Source: Marasmius tenuissimus
Lineage: Eukaryota; Basidiomycota; Agaricomycetes; Agaricales; Marasmiaceae
Direction of reading: 5' to 3'
Length of the DNA stretch: 64,000 nucleotides
Assembly (NCBI GenBank): GCA_029532415.1
Contig: JAQOTA010000052.1
Location: forward strand, 3,162,001 to 3,226,000
Positions 32,861 through 44,234 of this stretch are shown here, one piece after another; position 1 is the first letter of the stretch, and each line of letters starts with the position of its first letter. The translations under genes and the position numbers were made by a program. Below the pieces are notes generated by a model. That model saw only the letters and a program-made list of their open reading frames with translations, made no database searches and was not told the DNA's origin.

Positions 32861-33853
32861 GATCGGTGTAGAATGCGCAGTACGTGGTGGTAGGGCACCA
32901 AGAGGAGCCTGACTTATCCAGGTCTTCTTTTATACACCCAATCGCAAACGGCCGAAAATCCTCGTGTTGTCTGTTGTATGATAGGTTCATTGAACACCGC
33001 GCCGTGAGAGGGATTGTTCCTTTCATGTGCATAAGACCTGATGATCCAACCTGCCGAGCAGGCATCCTACTTCTCTGTAGCGAGGAAGCGTAGAGAACGT
33101 TGCTCGAAATCGCAGAGGGTGTCTGAGAGCTCGGATAGGGCAAGTTGGGGCATGGAAGAGCGATAGCTTCGGTGAGAGAGTACAGTTTCTCCGAGCAGAT
33201 CATGACCCTTGGGGTACTGAGTTACGAAGAGCTCGTTGAGAAAGAATATAGGAATGTTCAATGGAGGTCGACACTGGTGCCGTGAGGTTTTGAGAGTTAG
33301 GGGGGTCTTCTGACTAGCACGCAAAATTAGACGCTTCGTGATTGGTGCGAGAAATGACTTGTAATGTGCTGCGGCGAGGAGAGACGTGCCGGCCAGTAAC
33401 GAGGATGCACCTGATTGAGAACTATTTTGAATATGCAAGTCACTTTCGCGTTCGACTTGCTGTCCACTGGACTCAACCTGTAACGAAGTTTGCCCTATGG
33501 GTCTCTCCACCTAGACAAGACGAGGCTCAGCTTGAATTGCGAATTTGCCGGTGACACCCAAAGAAAGACGAAAGATGAAAGAAGAGAGAGTGAGTGAGCG
33601 AAGCGGGCGTCTCGGATTTCTAAGACGTGCTGGGGTTCCCACGCACAGACATGTTTATATGCTTGTTCGTAGTCTCGAGCATCGTGACTAGAGCAAATGC
33701 CGGTGGACTGACTCCGCTTGCCCAAGCTTAAAGGTTCCGACAAGGACATATCGAGGGGAGTTTGAGCATGTATCATAAGCATAGCAGCTGAGTATCGTGA
33801 GGATATGACACATAACATGTAGAGTAAAGAAGTACAGAGCTGGCAATGGTTGT
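32861..33853. other. Intergenic region, 1 kb
   Basis: An open frame of 147 codons at 33067-33510 on the minus strand has no recognisable motif or splice support; I do not call it. Otherwise upstream DNA of the zinc-finger gene and the 3' UTR of the S9 gene. Confidence 0.4.
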
Positions 33854-34701
33854 TTACTCTTCCTCCTCCTCTTCACCGTCCTTCTTAGCGGCAGCGGCAG
33901 CACGCTTTCTCTTGACACGACCCGGTCGTCCACCACCATAGGGAGAAGTGAGAGCAAAGTCGATGTGCTTTTGGGAGTCGAGACGAACGACGAAGGAGGG
34001 AACGTTGACGATTTGCTTGCCAACACTAAAAAGCAGAAGGTCAATTACTGGTTCCATATGTAGGGATAACAACGCACCGGATGTGTCGCTGCCTGATCAG
34101 GACACGAGCGTGGTGAATGGACTTTGCGAGACCACTCTTGAAGACCTGAGTCTGCAACCTTCTCTCCAAGAAATCTTCGATCTTCAAAGCCAACACGTAA
34201 TCGAGACGCATGCGAGACTCGTCGAGCACACCAATTCGGACCAGACGACGAATCAAGGCGTTACCCTCGAAAAGACGCTTGGGGTCCTTGTCGTCAAGCT
34301 TGAGCAACTCACGAGCCGCACGACGAATTTTGGAAAGGATAAGGGCGATACGCCAGATTTCACGCTTGTTACGGAGACCGTACTCGCCAGCGAGCTATCA
34401 TAGGAGGAAAAATGGGAGAAAACACCCATCGAAAATGGATCAATAAAGAGCTCGGTAAAGAGACAGATATCCACGCACCTTGAGCTCGGAATCGAGACGA
34501 GCGGATTCGAAAGGTCGACGAGGGACCTTGTAACTGTTTTAGTGGGGCAAGGCTTATCAGCGCTGTTGCACACCCTCCACATAGCAGTGGATCTTGAAGA
34601 TGGTAAAAGAATGCTCACGTCTTGCTGTGGTTCCGGGGCGCCCTGTACAGAGGAAGTCAGCACAGAGAACGAACACAATATCGACGACATTACCTGGGCA
34701 T
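33854..34701 (-). CDS. RPS9: 40S ribosomal protein S9 (uS4)
   Basis: Typical small-subunit protein uS4, which helps assemble the 40S decoding region. Five exons: a tiny first exon (ATGCCCAG at 34694-34701), then [27 protein letters not shown], the large exon ([40 protein letters not shown]; the S4 RNA-binding region with [20 protein letters not shown] and [15 protein letters not shown]), and the last exon [20 protein letters not shown] followed by a Lys/Glu-rich tail (DGEEEEEE). All joints keep phase. It is head-to-head with the L21 gene, sharing a 292-bp promoter. Confidence 0.96.
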
Positions 34702-34993
34702 TTTGGTCTTGAGGAAAGTCGAGAGAAGGCGGTCCGACGAGGCTTAGGTCAAATAACTTGCGCGCTGCTCGATTGAGGGGACCAAATGTTAGCAAACAGA
34801 ATAGAGTTTGTGGCTTCATCAATCGTGGGAAGCAACTGTGCAGTTGTACACAAGCCACCCGGGAGTTGCCGAACCGAGATTTTGCAAGCACACTCAAGAC
34901 CCCCTCAACGACGTCGATCAAGCCCGTGAGTACCCCGCTGCTGCCGTCGTGCTGGATAAAATCTAACATCTTTCTCGCTCTGTAGTCCTCAAG
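34702..34993. promoter_or_regulatory. Bidirectional promoter of ribosomal protein genes S9 and L21
   Basis: This 292-bp interval separates two divergent ribosomal protein genes. On the L21 side there is a leader intron: GTGAGTACCCC at about 34926 to CTCTGTAG at about 34985, ending nine bases before the ATG. The sharing of a short promoter fits coordinated expression of RP genes. Confidence 0.7.
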
Positions 34994-35653
34994 ATGCCTC
35001 ACTCATTCGGTTACAGAGCCCGCACGCGGCACATGTTCAAACGGGGGTTCAAGGGTGCGTGATAATAGAATTTTGAGATGCGATTTCGAACTAACGGTTT
35101 TGCTCACGAAATTTAGAACATGGCCCCGTTAAGATCTCCACTTTCTTGATCAACTACCGTGTCGGTGACATCGTTGACATCAAGGCCAACGCAGCACAAC
35201 AAAAGGGTATGCCCCACAAGTACTACCATGGGTGCGTAATTCACATCGCGGAAAATGGAACAGATCTCTTACATATCACTACGTGTCAGACGAACGGGCA
35301 TCGTCTACAACGTTACCCCCACCTCTGTCGGAGTTATCGTCTACAAGGTCGTTGGAAACCGATACATCGAGAAGCGGGTGAATCTCCGTGTCGAGCACAT
35401 CAGACACTCTGCGTGCAGACAAGAGTTCTTGGACCGGGTGAAGGCTAACCACGAGGCTCACGTCAAGGCAAAAGAATCTGGCGGTGCGTTCTTACTCTCG
35501 ATTGGCTGTTCGATACCAAACTGACGAGATTGTGTTGCAGAGCGTGTCAACCTCCGCCGTGTTCCTACCCTCCCCCGTGATGCCCGCACCGTCTCGACGA
35601 AAGACAACACCCCCCAGACCATGAGACCTGTGCCATACGAGACGACAATCTAG
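34994..35653 (+). CDS. RPL21: 60S ribosomal protein L21 (eL21)
   Basis: Four coding exons encode MPHSFGYRARTRHMFKRGFK, then EHGPVKISTFLINYRVGDIV with IKANAAQQKGMPHKYYHG, then RTGIVYNVTPTSVGVIVYKV, RYIEKRVNLRVEHIRHSACR and the final exon ERVNLRRVPTLPRDARTVST up to PYETTI. This is a full eL21 protein of the large ribosomal subunit, with the conserved GMPHK-YHG-TG motif. Introns have clean signals and correct phases. Its partner in the opposite direction is S9. Confidence 0.96.
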
Positions 35654-36262
35654 AGAATTGAATTCTTTGTCTTGTTCGTTCGCCTTACATTTACCGCCCA
35701 TGCCGTGTATGTATTTCCATGCCCATGCCACAATACTTGAACATGACGCGCGTCTTAAAACGTGGAATCACTATGTTTCGGTATGCGGATTGGTCCTGTC
35801 GGAATCCCAGATCCGAGACGGAAAGTGGCTTCTCACTTGGATAGAAAACTTCGCACGTCTACAATGGATCGACTCATCTATTTGGGACATCTGCTTACAA
35901 GGACTGGCACACCTGATTGTTGTCGAAACCCCGCGTAGCGCGTTGGGGGATGCATGAGAGAAGCTACCCAACGAAGACGCTTTTCTTTCTGGGGGACCAA
36001 CAGTGAGGTGAATGAACTTCATTGACACAAAGCACTTGGACATATGTATAGGTGATGCATACATTATGCAGTCGACTGGAGTACTAGCTTACCGAACTTG
36101 CGATCGTCAGGTGGTATCGTCGGGCTGGTTACACGAAACTACCTGGGACCAGGACTTGCACTAGACTTAACTGTGCACAAGCAGATTGAATAGAATGACT
36201 ATTTTACTTGAATCTGCCCTAGTCGCTCCTCCACGAGTCTCGCCTCCAAATTCCTTCATTCT
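35654..36262. other. Intergenic region
   Basis: 3' UTR of L21 and spacer. No gene supported. Confidence 0.45.
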
Positions 36263-36697
36263 ATGGCCCTCTCAGCCGTCTGTCGCATGAACCTCATCAA
36301 CACGCCGCACGTTCATCGAAACAATGAACTCAACTCACTGCGACGATTCCGGTCAGTGCCGCTGAAGAGTTGTGTTGTATGTTCTCTCCGAGTCCCGACC
36401 ATGGAATCCAAAACTCGTTCCAGAGAAAATGCCTTTCCAGACCCCAAGTACCTTGCACGGTTCGTCTTCGCTCTCTCCATTCCATTCTCAAACTAACGTC
36501 CTCCCTTCAGAAAATCGCAGAGTAGAGCACCTAGCCCACCACCAAGGCGGGGCCTCACAGTGGTGCATCTCCTGCGCTCAAATCAAGAGGTGGAAATGCG
36601 AACCCCATCTAAGTTTCTTTTCCTGAATACGACGTCGCTGAGGATGGCACGCCAGCTTGATTGTTTTCCCCCCTGTCTTTGTACATTGATCTGCTGA
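36263..36697 (+). CDS. Possible small two-exon hypothetical protein
   Basis: Exon 36263-36459 and exon 36511-36697 join in phase across a 51-nt GTTCGT...TTCAG intron to give 127 residues: MALSAVCRMNLINTPHVHRN, VVCSLRVPTMESKTRSRENA, then KSQSRAPSPPPRRGLTVVHL and a Cys-containing end FPPCLCTLIC. The intron size and signals are normal for this genome. No family recognised; with no domain evidence it may be spurious. Confidence 0.3.
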
Positions 36698-37324
36698 TAT
36701 GTACAACATTGTAAACCCTAGCATTAGCCAGCATCTACTTGTCGCCAAACATAATCGTGCATAAGATATTGCACACGAAAAATCAAAAAAGCTCCTACAA
36801 ATTGAACGCTGAGTTTTCCCCCTCCTTGATGCAAGCCATCTGTCGGAAGGACTCAACAGACCTCTTCCTTGACTTATGGATATTTGGGACTCCAAGTTAT
36901 ACCTTTCGGTGTTCGGTCTTGACACAGACTTGGATACAAACCCCCACGGAGTTCGCTGTTTGAAAGGATTTACATAAGGGCAAGGGAACGGGAATTTAAA
37001 AGCTCCGGCCAAATGATTAGATCAGTAATTGTTGCGAACCAAAAACGCCAATTATTCCATATATAGAGAAACCAGCTTCTCGAAATTACGGTCTCCACGT
37101 GATGAGGTACGGATTAAGGCTTAAAGTCACATTCCACAGGATAAGTAAGGGTTGCTAAGTTAAAAAATAATTTGAGCAAAGGAAAGGATAAGGCCTTAAG
37201 GCCCTAAGGATACCCTTATATTCGGAGTCGGAATTGAACAAACAAGGACCTACAGATTGTTTAACCAGTACCAGCTCGAGTACCACATGTCACGATACGC
37301 GATAATCCCAGGCCGGGTACCGGT
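36698..37324. other. Intergenic, AT-rich
   Basis: No gene. Includes a 12-bp perfect palindrome GGCCTTAAGGCC at 37192-37203. Confidence 0.4.
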
Positions 37325-40110
37325 AGGGGGCTTCAGCTTCACCCAATCCAGCACAAGTTCATTTCCAGCTTTTCCCTCCACGCCTCCAAAACCAAAGCGC
37401 AACATTGGACTCGGAAATGTCTGGGAGGGCAAGAACAACGAGGTTAGGAGATCCCTCCCTCATGATGGCATGGACCACCCTAAAGGAGACCACGGAGATC
37501 TTGACGGTGAAATCACGGGTGGGCAAGATCTCGAGACTGGCGATAGAAATAGCGGATGCGGCGCAGGTGAGCAACAAACATCAACATGTGGGCTGTGAAA
37601 TCGACGCTGAGTCTCTTTCTGCTGTCATGGCACTTCGCTGGGTTGAAAAGTTGGTACAAGAACTTGAGGGCGCACGATTGAACCCAGAGATCAGCGATCG
37701 GGCTGGGCTGAACCTACCCGCTATCATTCGCAATTGCTCGAAGCCTGCCAGGCTTCTCCGTGTCTTCAAACCAAACAACAGAGCATTCAACGAACTTGTC
37801 TACGACACATGTTTGCTGGTGTCCAGCCTTGCCAATCTGACACGTTACAAAGACTCAGAGCTCGATCCTAAGGACGAGCCAGACGATCCAGCAAAGCTCT
37901 CGCCTACACTCACAGCCCATCTGCAAGCCCTTCAAATGTGTGTTATCCTCTTCTTGAGCCGTCATCCCCCAGAGTCTAACAGCTTGCTAATCAATGTGTT
38001 AGGACGCTCCAGGAAATAAAGGTCTTCGCACAGCGACGCGCCGACGAAGCCGTCTGGAAACTCTATTTGTCTGCGAAGTCAGATTCAGGCAGGATAGAGG
38101 GATTCAGGAAGGGGCTTCGACAGGTGCTAGACGTCCTCACAGTATGTCATTATTCTTAACAGCGAATTTCGGAAACCGTCCTAATTTTACTCAATTGCCA
38201 ACTGCTGGCAGGTACAATTGAATATTGGGATTCTCAAGGCGATTGGACAGAAAAATTCTCGAACAGAGATACAAGATGGCTTGCGAACTAATTTCGTCGC
38301 TGTACCACGTCAGAATCCAGGCGGCGTTTTGCTCCCGCCCCTTAACGCCGCACCTCACTCGACTCCAATAAGTCCAATCCTGACTCGCAGTTCCGGACCA
38401 TCTTCACCCGCCTCGGTATCCTTCGGTGGCTCGGTGGGCCAGCCATCGAGTATCGCTGAGGCTAACATGAGTGATTCGTTGAGAGTCGAAACACCTGATG
38501 ATTTAAGGACGGTACTTTCAACAACTTTGGGTGTTGATGCACTTCTGGCGCTTGAAAAGGGACCGGTTGTCGCTCGGACAGTTGACCTACTTCAGCTGGT
38601 CAGTTTTGCATCGCCTTCACCGCGCTCGAACACTTATCCGGTCTATTGACAGGAGATCCGCTCTGCGAGGCTGGACCCTGGATATCTCAAAAAATGCGCG
38701 ACGTGCCTGGAGGCCCTCGTGAATAAACATCACACTTTACCCGCCTCATTGATCGTCAATGATCTTACCAAGGAAGGAACGCGACCCTGTAACGGGGGTG
38801 GATTCTCGGTGTGTCCCCTTGTTGGTCTGCTGAAGGTTTCGTCTGAAGAATGCACAAAGGATATATGGAAAGGAAGGCATGGAACACAAGCAGTGTGCCT
38901 TAAGGTTCTCAGGGTACATGCGCAAGGTTACCAAGGGAAAGAGGACAAGCTGGTTAGGGTACGTTTATTCTCCCTGGTCTCAGATCTCGAGGAGAATGTT
39001 TGAGCGATTTGCTTCCTTCGCAGGCATACCATAAAGAGACACTGGTTTGGACTCGACTCAGCCATCCCAACCTACTCCCTTTCATCGGCGTCAACACGAC
39101 ACTTTTCCCCGAAGGTTTCTGCCTAGTTTCTCCTTGGATGACGAACGGAGATATCATTGGTTTTTTGGAACGGAATCCCGGCCACGATAGGCTGGCATCG
39201 GTAGGGTTCGAAGCCTCAATCGTCGGCCTTAACTCAATTATCTATCGTCCAGATTCTTGAAATCTCAACGGGGATGACTTGCACGAGTGCGAGATTGTGC
39301 ACGGAGACATCAAAGGAGCAAGTTATACCTCTCGAATCTGCTTTTGTCCTTAATCTTACGCCTTACTTATAGGCCAACGTGCTTGTGAACGAGCAGGGTC
39401 ACTGTCTCCTTGCAGACTTTGGACTAGCAATCACTGTCGCTAAATCCACAACACAGGCCAAAACAAGTACCAGCGAGATGAAAGGGTCTATCCGCTGGAT
39501 GGCCCCAGAGCTATTCCATTTCAACAATGGTGTCCCCGCCATGGAGGGCGGAAAGGAGCGAATTGACAAATTCGCGCGAGATATATACGCCTATGCATGC
39601 ACCGTCCTCGAGGTCAGTAACTCGTTCGACTTCAGCTTACGCGTATGCACTCATAGTCACGGGTTTTGTGGAATAGATCATCACAGGCAGGCCACCGTTC
39701 GCTGATCTTATGACAGCGGATGCGATGGTCATTTTAGAGGTTGGAACGAGAGGCACGAGACCATCTCGACCATCGCCAGCGATCTACTGGTGTCCCAACA
39801 ACATTTGGGCGCTTGTTCAGCGATGCTGGGCGCAACGGTCTCAGGATCGACCAAAAGCAAGTGAGGTTAACGGGTTTTTATCGAAACTGGTGAGCCTCCG
39901 TAACTCCGGAGCTCGTTGGGAGGACGTATCCTTGTAATGGTCTACGTTCTATGGGCACGATAAAGAATTCACGGGTGTCGATGAACTCTCCCGCGTATGT
40001 ATTCGATAGGTATGTAAGTTTGTATCTGTAGTATAGTCTTCTTAGTTTGCTGTATTGCTTGCATATGTATGATATATAATCGACTGCAATGGATTGGCGC
40101 TCTGTAGCAA
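37325..40110 (+). repeat. Inverted duplication, left arm
   Basis: Homologous in reverse orientation to 40885-43610. The match covers promoter (CTTCAGCTTCACCC-ATCCAG), the whole kinase gene and about 170 bp of 3' flank to GGCGCTCTGTAG. The arms face each other tail to tail with a spacer of about 770 bp. Confidence 0.82.
37417..39937 (+). pseudogene. TKL-type protein kinase gene, disrupted copy
   Basis: Paralogue of the intact gene at 41038-43524. It has the N-terminal helical region, DIWKGRHGTQAVCLKVLR (ATP-binding Lys), SHPNLLPFIGV, LADFGLAITV (DFG), GSIRWMAPELF (APE) and the C-lobe QRCWAQRSQDRPKASEV. In the catalytic-loop exon (about 39263-39317) four bases are missing after GGGATG compared with the other copy (GGGATGGCTTACTTGCACG becomes GGGATGACTTGCACG). 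The frame shifts and the HGDIKG motif is lost. The donor that follows is also changed from GT to GC (39318). Other exons still read open, so the damage looks recent. Expression of a kinase-dead product is possible but an active kinase is not expected. Confidence 0.72.
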
Positions 40111-41037
40111 TCTGTAGGGTTCTTTGTAAGGTGGTTTGGCCGAGAGGTCGGAGACGACGCATCAGACGCTATGAAGCTTGTGCCGGTCGGATTCTCGACT
40201 CTGGATGTCAACGCAGCAAAATTCAAGAAATTGTTCAGGGATCACGAGAATATGAATAAGAATGAAACTATAATACCATGACTATTACAGAGGTATGAGC
40301 CAGAAATCATTGATACAATTTGAAACCTTCAACGAAATGGTTTTCGAGCGCAGGGAACGTCATTCCCTCAACGCGAAGGCGTACGTGAAAATTTGCCGTG
40401 TCATCGAGTTGACATTCGAGAGTGTCGGCAATAAATGTGGGCTTCCTTTACCATGCTTCCTCTCCTTGCGCCACTGCCAGTGCCGAAAACCCCGAACGAA
40501 CATTGTCATCATCGACGAGTCTACCCAGCTGCGGATTCTTTCCACCATCCGATCTGCAACACACGAAAACCCGACGAAAACCTCCATTTCCCGCTACCCT
40601 GATTTGCAGCCGGCCGGAGTCCTGGATCCGACAAGCATTTGATGTACTTCCCCCCAACCACTCTTCGAGAATGTGTTGGATAAGTCATTCAGACCCAGAG
40701 GGAAAAAGAAACAGGAAGAAGGGTGCTGAGAAATGTTGCAGGAAGATGTGCCTGTACGAGGTCTCGCGATCGGTTGACAAATCTAGAAGAAGACCAAACT
40801 GGTGTGCACATTCCGAAACTTGCACTTCCTCTATCCGAGATCGGCAGAGTAAACATAGTCTGGTTCGTCGTCGCTCTGGGAACACAGTCCTACAGAGCGC
40901 CAAAATTGCATTTGATCATGAATACATATGCGATCAATACAGAAATTTAAGACTAATCTACGGTACATACATATTAGATGAATACGAGGTCGTTAATATC
41001 CGTTAATTCTTCATCGCGCCCGTGGAAAAAAAGGCCA
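39938..41037. other. Spacer of the inverted duplication
   Basis: Outer parts are 3' flanks of the kinase copies; the middle holds the FAN1 fragment and unassigned sequence. A tRNA-like stretch near 40130-40200 does not fold properly (see rejected). Confidence 0.5.
40325..40765 (+). pseudogene. Decayed fragment of the FAN1 gene (3' part), interrupted
   Basis: Two blocks match the coding strand of the FAN1 gene whose intact copy lies on the minus strand at 48790-52394. Block 1 (about 40325-40433) reads VKICRVIELTFESV where FAN1 has VEICRIIELTFKGV. Block 2 (about 40690-40765) reads KRNRKKGAEK where FAN1 has KENRKKGAEK; the DNA AGGAAGAAGGGTGCTGAGAA is shared. About 256 bp of unrelated sequence (40434-40689) separates them. 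The fragment is inside the spacer of the kinase inverted duplication and has no start, stop or regulatory context. Confidence 0.72.
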
Positions 41038-43610
41038 TTACAAAGATACATCCTCCCAGCGAGCTCCGGAGTTACGCAGGCTCACCACTTTCGACAAGAA
41101 CCCGTGGACCTCACTCGCTTTTGGACGGTCCTGAGACCGTTGTGCCCAGCATCGCTGAATCAGCGCCCAGACGTTGTCGGGGCACCAGCAGATCGCTGAC
41201 GGCGGTCGAGATGGTCTAGCGTTGTTAACCACGACCTCGTACATGACCTTTGGATCCGTGAGCTCCACGAAAGGGGGTTTCCCTGTGATAACCTGTTCGA
41301 CAAATTCGTGACCAAACGGGCAATGGATGTGAGCTGGAGAGGACGAACCTCGAGAACGGTGCATGCGAAAGCGTACAAGTCTCGAGCGAACTTATCAATT
41401 AGCTCCTTTCCATCCCCCGCGGTAGCACAGACACTGTTACTGGAATGGAATAGCTCCGGAGCCATCCAGCGAAAGGATCCTTTCATCTCGCTGGTACTCG
41501 ACTTAATCGGCATCGTGGATTCGGCAACAGTGATTGCCAGCCCAAAGTCTGCAAGAAGACATTGACTGGCCTCGTTCACTAGCACATTGGCCTGCAAGTA
41601 TGGCGTAAGTCCCACTGGAGGAACAGGCATTCTGAGACAACTTACTCCCTTAATATCTCCGTGCACGATTCCGCACTCGTGCAAGTAAGCCATCCCCGCT
41701 GAGATTTCAAGAACCTGGACGAGAGAAATTGAGTCGAGGCCGATCATTGAGACTTCGAACCCTACCGATGCCAGCCTATCGTGGCCGGGATTCCGTTTCA
41801 AGAAACCGATGATATCTCCATTCGCCATCCAAGGAGAGACTAGGCAGAAACCTTCAGGGAAAAGCATCGTGTTGACGCCGATGAAGGGAAGTAGGTTGGG
41901 ATGGCTGAGCCGAGTCCATACCAGTGTCTCTTTATGGTATGCCTGCGAAGGAAGGGACTCGCCCAAACGTTATCTTGGAGATCTGAGACCGTAGGGAATA
42001 AACGTACCTTAAGCAGCTTGTCCTCTTTTCCTTGGTAACCTTGCGCATGTGCCCTGAGGACCTTGAGGCACACTGCTTGTGTTCCACGCCTTCCTTTCCA
42101 TATATCCTTTGTGCATCCTTCAGACAAAGCCTTCAGCAGACTAAAATGGGCACACACCGAGAATCCACCCCCGTTATAGGGTCGCGTTCCTTCCTTGGTT
42201 AGATCATTGACGATCAATGAGGCAGGTAAAATGTGATGTTTATTCACGAGGGCCTCCAGGCACGTCGCGCATTCTTTGAGATATCCAGGATCAAGCCTCG
42301 CAGAGCGGATCTCCTGTTCATGCATCGAGATAAGTGTTCGAGCGCAGTGAAGGTGAGGCAGAACCGACCAACTGGAGTAAGTCAACTATCCGAGCGGCAA
42401 CCGGTCCCTTTTCAAGTGCGAGAAGTGCATTGTAACCCGAAGTTGTTGAAAGTACCGTCCTTAAATCATCAAGTGTTTCGACTCTCAGCGGATCGCTCGC
42501 GTTAGCATCCGCGGTACTTGTTAGTTGGCCCGCTGGACCATCACAAGATGAAGAGGTAGGCGAAGGTAGTCCGGAACTGCGAGTCGGGGTTGGAGCCGAG
42601 CGGGGTTCGTTGTTCAGGGGAAGGAGCAAAATACCCCCTGGACTCGGACATGGCACAGCAATTAAATCAGTTCGCGAGCCGTCTTGTATTTCCGCCCGAG
42701 GATCTTTCTGCTCGATCGCTTCGAGGGTTGCGATGTTCGATTGTACCTGCTAGCAATTGGCAGCCGAGTAGAATCAGGACGATTTCTGAAATTCGCTGGT
42801 AAAGATGGTGACATACCGTGAGGACACCTAACGCCCGTCGAAGCCTTTCCCTAAATCCTCTTATCCTGCCTAAATCTGACTTGGCAGATAAATGCAGTTT
42901 CCAGATCGGTTCTTCGGTGCGTCGCTGAGCGAAGTCCTTTATTTCCTGGAGAGTCCTAACGGTTGATTATCAGCGTTAGAGGAATAACGTCCCAAGAGGA
43001 GGATAACGCACATTTGGAGGGCTTGCAGATGGGCTAATAATGTAGGCGAGAGCTTTGCGGGGTCATTATTGGGGTCGAGCTCCGAGCCTTTGCGACGCGT
43101 TGACTTAACAAGACTGGAGACTAGTGAGAACGCGTCATAAACAAGTTCGTTGAATGCTCTGTTGTTTGGTTTGAAGACACGGAGAAGCCTAGATTTCAAG
43201 CAACTTGGGCGAATGATAACAAATGGGTTCTGCCTGAGCCGATTGCTGGTTTCTGGGTTCAATCTTGCTCCTTCACGTTCTTGAACCAGCTTTTCAACCC
43301 AGCGAAATGGTGATGGCAGAAAGAGATTCACTGTCAGTTTCACGCCCAGGTTTCACTTCATGTTTATAGCTCACCTGCGCCGCATCCACTATGTCTATCG
43401 CCAGTCTTGAAATTTTCCCCATCCGTGTTTCCACCGCAAAGATCTCCGTAGCCTCCTTTAGGGCAATCCATGCCGTCATGAGGGAGGGATCTCCCCACCT
43501 CGTCGCTGTTGGTCTCCTGGACATCTCTGATTCCGATGTTGCGCTCTGAAGGCTTGGAGGGGAAGGCTAGAAGAACTGGACTCGTACTGGATAGGGTGAA
43601 GCTGCAGCCC
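40885..43610 (-). repeat. Inverted duplication, right arm
   Basis: Reverse-orientation partner of 37325-40110. It ends close to a run of 12 C (43617-43628), beyond which no further similarity to the left arm is seen. Confidence 0.8.
41038..43524 (-). CDS. TKL-type protein kinase with N-terminal helical domain
   Basis: The intact member of the inverted pair. N-terminus MSRRPTATRWGDPSLMTAW and a helical domain (SRLAIDIVDAAQ; LLRVFKPNNRAFNELVYDAF; HLQALQM), a variable Ser/Pro linker, then the kinase: GGGFS/DIWKGRRGTQAVCLKVLR with the ATP-binding Lys, TRLSHPNLLPFIGV, GMAYLHECGIVHGDIKG (catalytic loop with Asp), LADFGLAITV, GSFRWMAPELF and the C-lobe ending WEDVSL. This is the tyrosine-kinase-like class greatly expanded in Agaricomycetes, where HGDIKG replaces HRDLK. 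The glycine-rich loop is split by an intron. A 2-nt indel relative to the other copy falls in the first intron, not in coding sequence. Substrate unknown. Confidence 0.8.
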
Positions 43611-44234
43611 GCCCGTCCCCCCCCCCCCTACCAGTGCCCGGCTAAAATACATTGTGGTGGAAATGATAGGCAGGTATAAAGGTCTGACTCGTGTGAGTTT
43701 GTCCCCCCGCCCCGGATTTCCCCGGATTCGTACAGAGGGAATCCGGTCTTACCTCCTCGGGAAACTAACAGTACGATTCACCTGGGTGTCCGAGAAACCC
43801 TGCGAGTGCCCGCAGCGTGGTTGAATTTGAACGCTGACCCGCTGATGTTCCACTAGAAACTACCTATATGAAGCTCTGTACGCATACATACATACAACGT
43901 CTTATGATGTTCTCATTCCACGATATGCAATCCACTTTGAATCCACTTATGTCGGAAAAATCCGAAAACCCATTTTAAGCCAATATAAGCGAAAATAACG
44001 ACGATTTCGGAGGGGGGCAATTTAAGAGCTTATGTGAAAGGAGTTTTGGCATTAGAAGCACCTTTTATTGGGTCCTTATTATGGTCTTTAAGCTAAGACA
44101 GAACCAGAACAGATCGGGCCACCACGTGACTTGTGACTGTCACATCACAGCTGCCAGCTCATCACTCGCTCGACGCAGCCTGCTCATTGATTGCTTGACA
44201 CCCTTGTCTTTTTCGTACCACCCGATGTACATAG
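43525..44234. other. Intergenic, with poly-C run
   Basis: No gene. Contains the start region of the kinase gene, a 12-C homopolymer at 43617-43628 and possibly the left end of the transposon carrying the DDE gene; no terminal inverted repeat could be recognised. Confidence 0.4.

Noticed and set aside
33067..33510. 147-codon minus-strand open frame
   Set aside because: No splice structure, domain or start context; composition gives no coding signal I can defend.
40120..40200. tRNA-like sequence (GGTGGTTTGGCCGAGAGGTC)
   Set aside because: The D-arm resembles a tRNA-Ser/Leu, but no acceptor stem pairs, the T-arm lacks TTCGAAT and no anticodon stem fits.
43290..43400. 2-nt deletion in the N-terminal part of the minus-strand kinase
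   Set aside because: The indel falls between a GTGAGC donor and a GAAAAG acceptor that both copies share in phase 0, so it is probably intronic.
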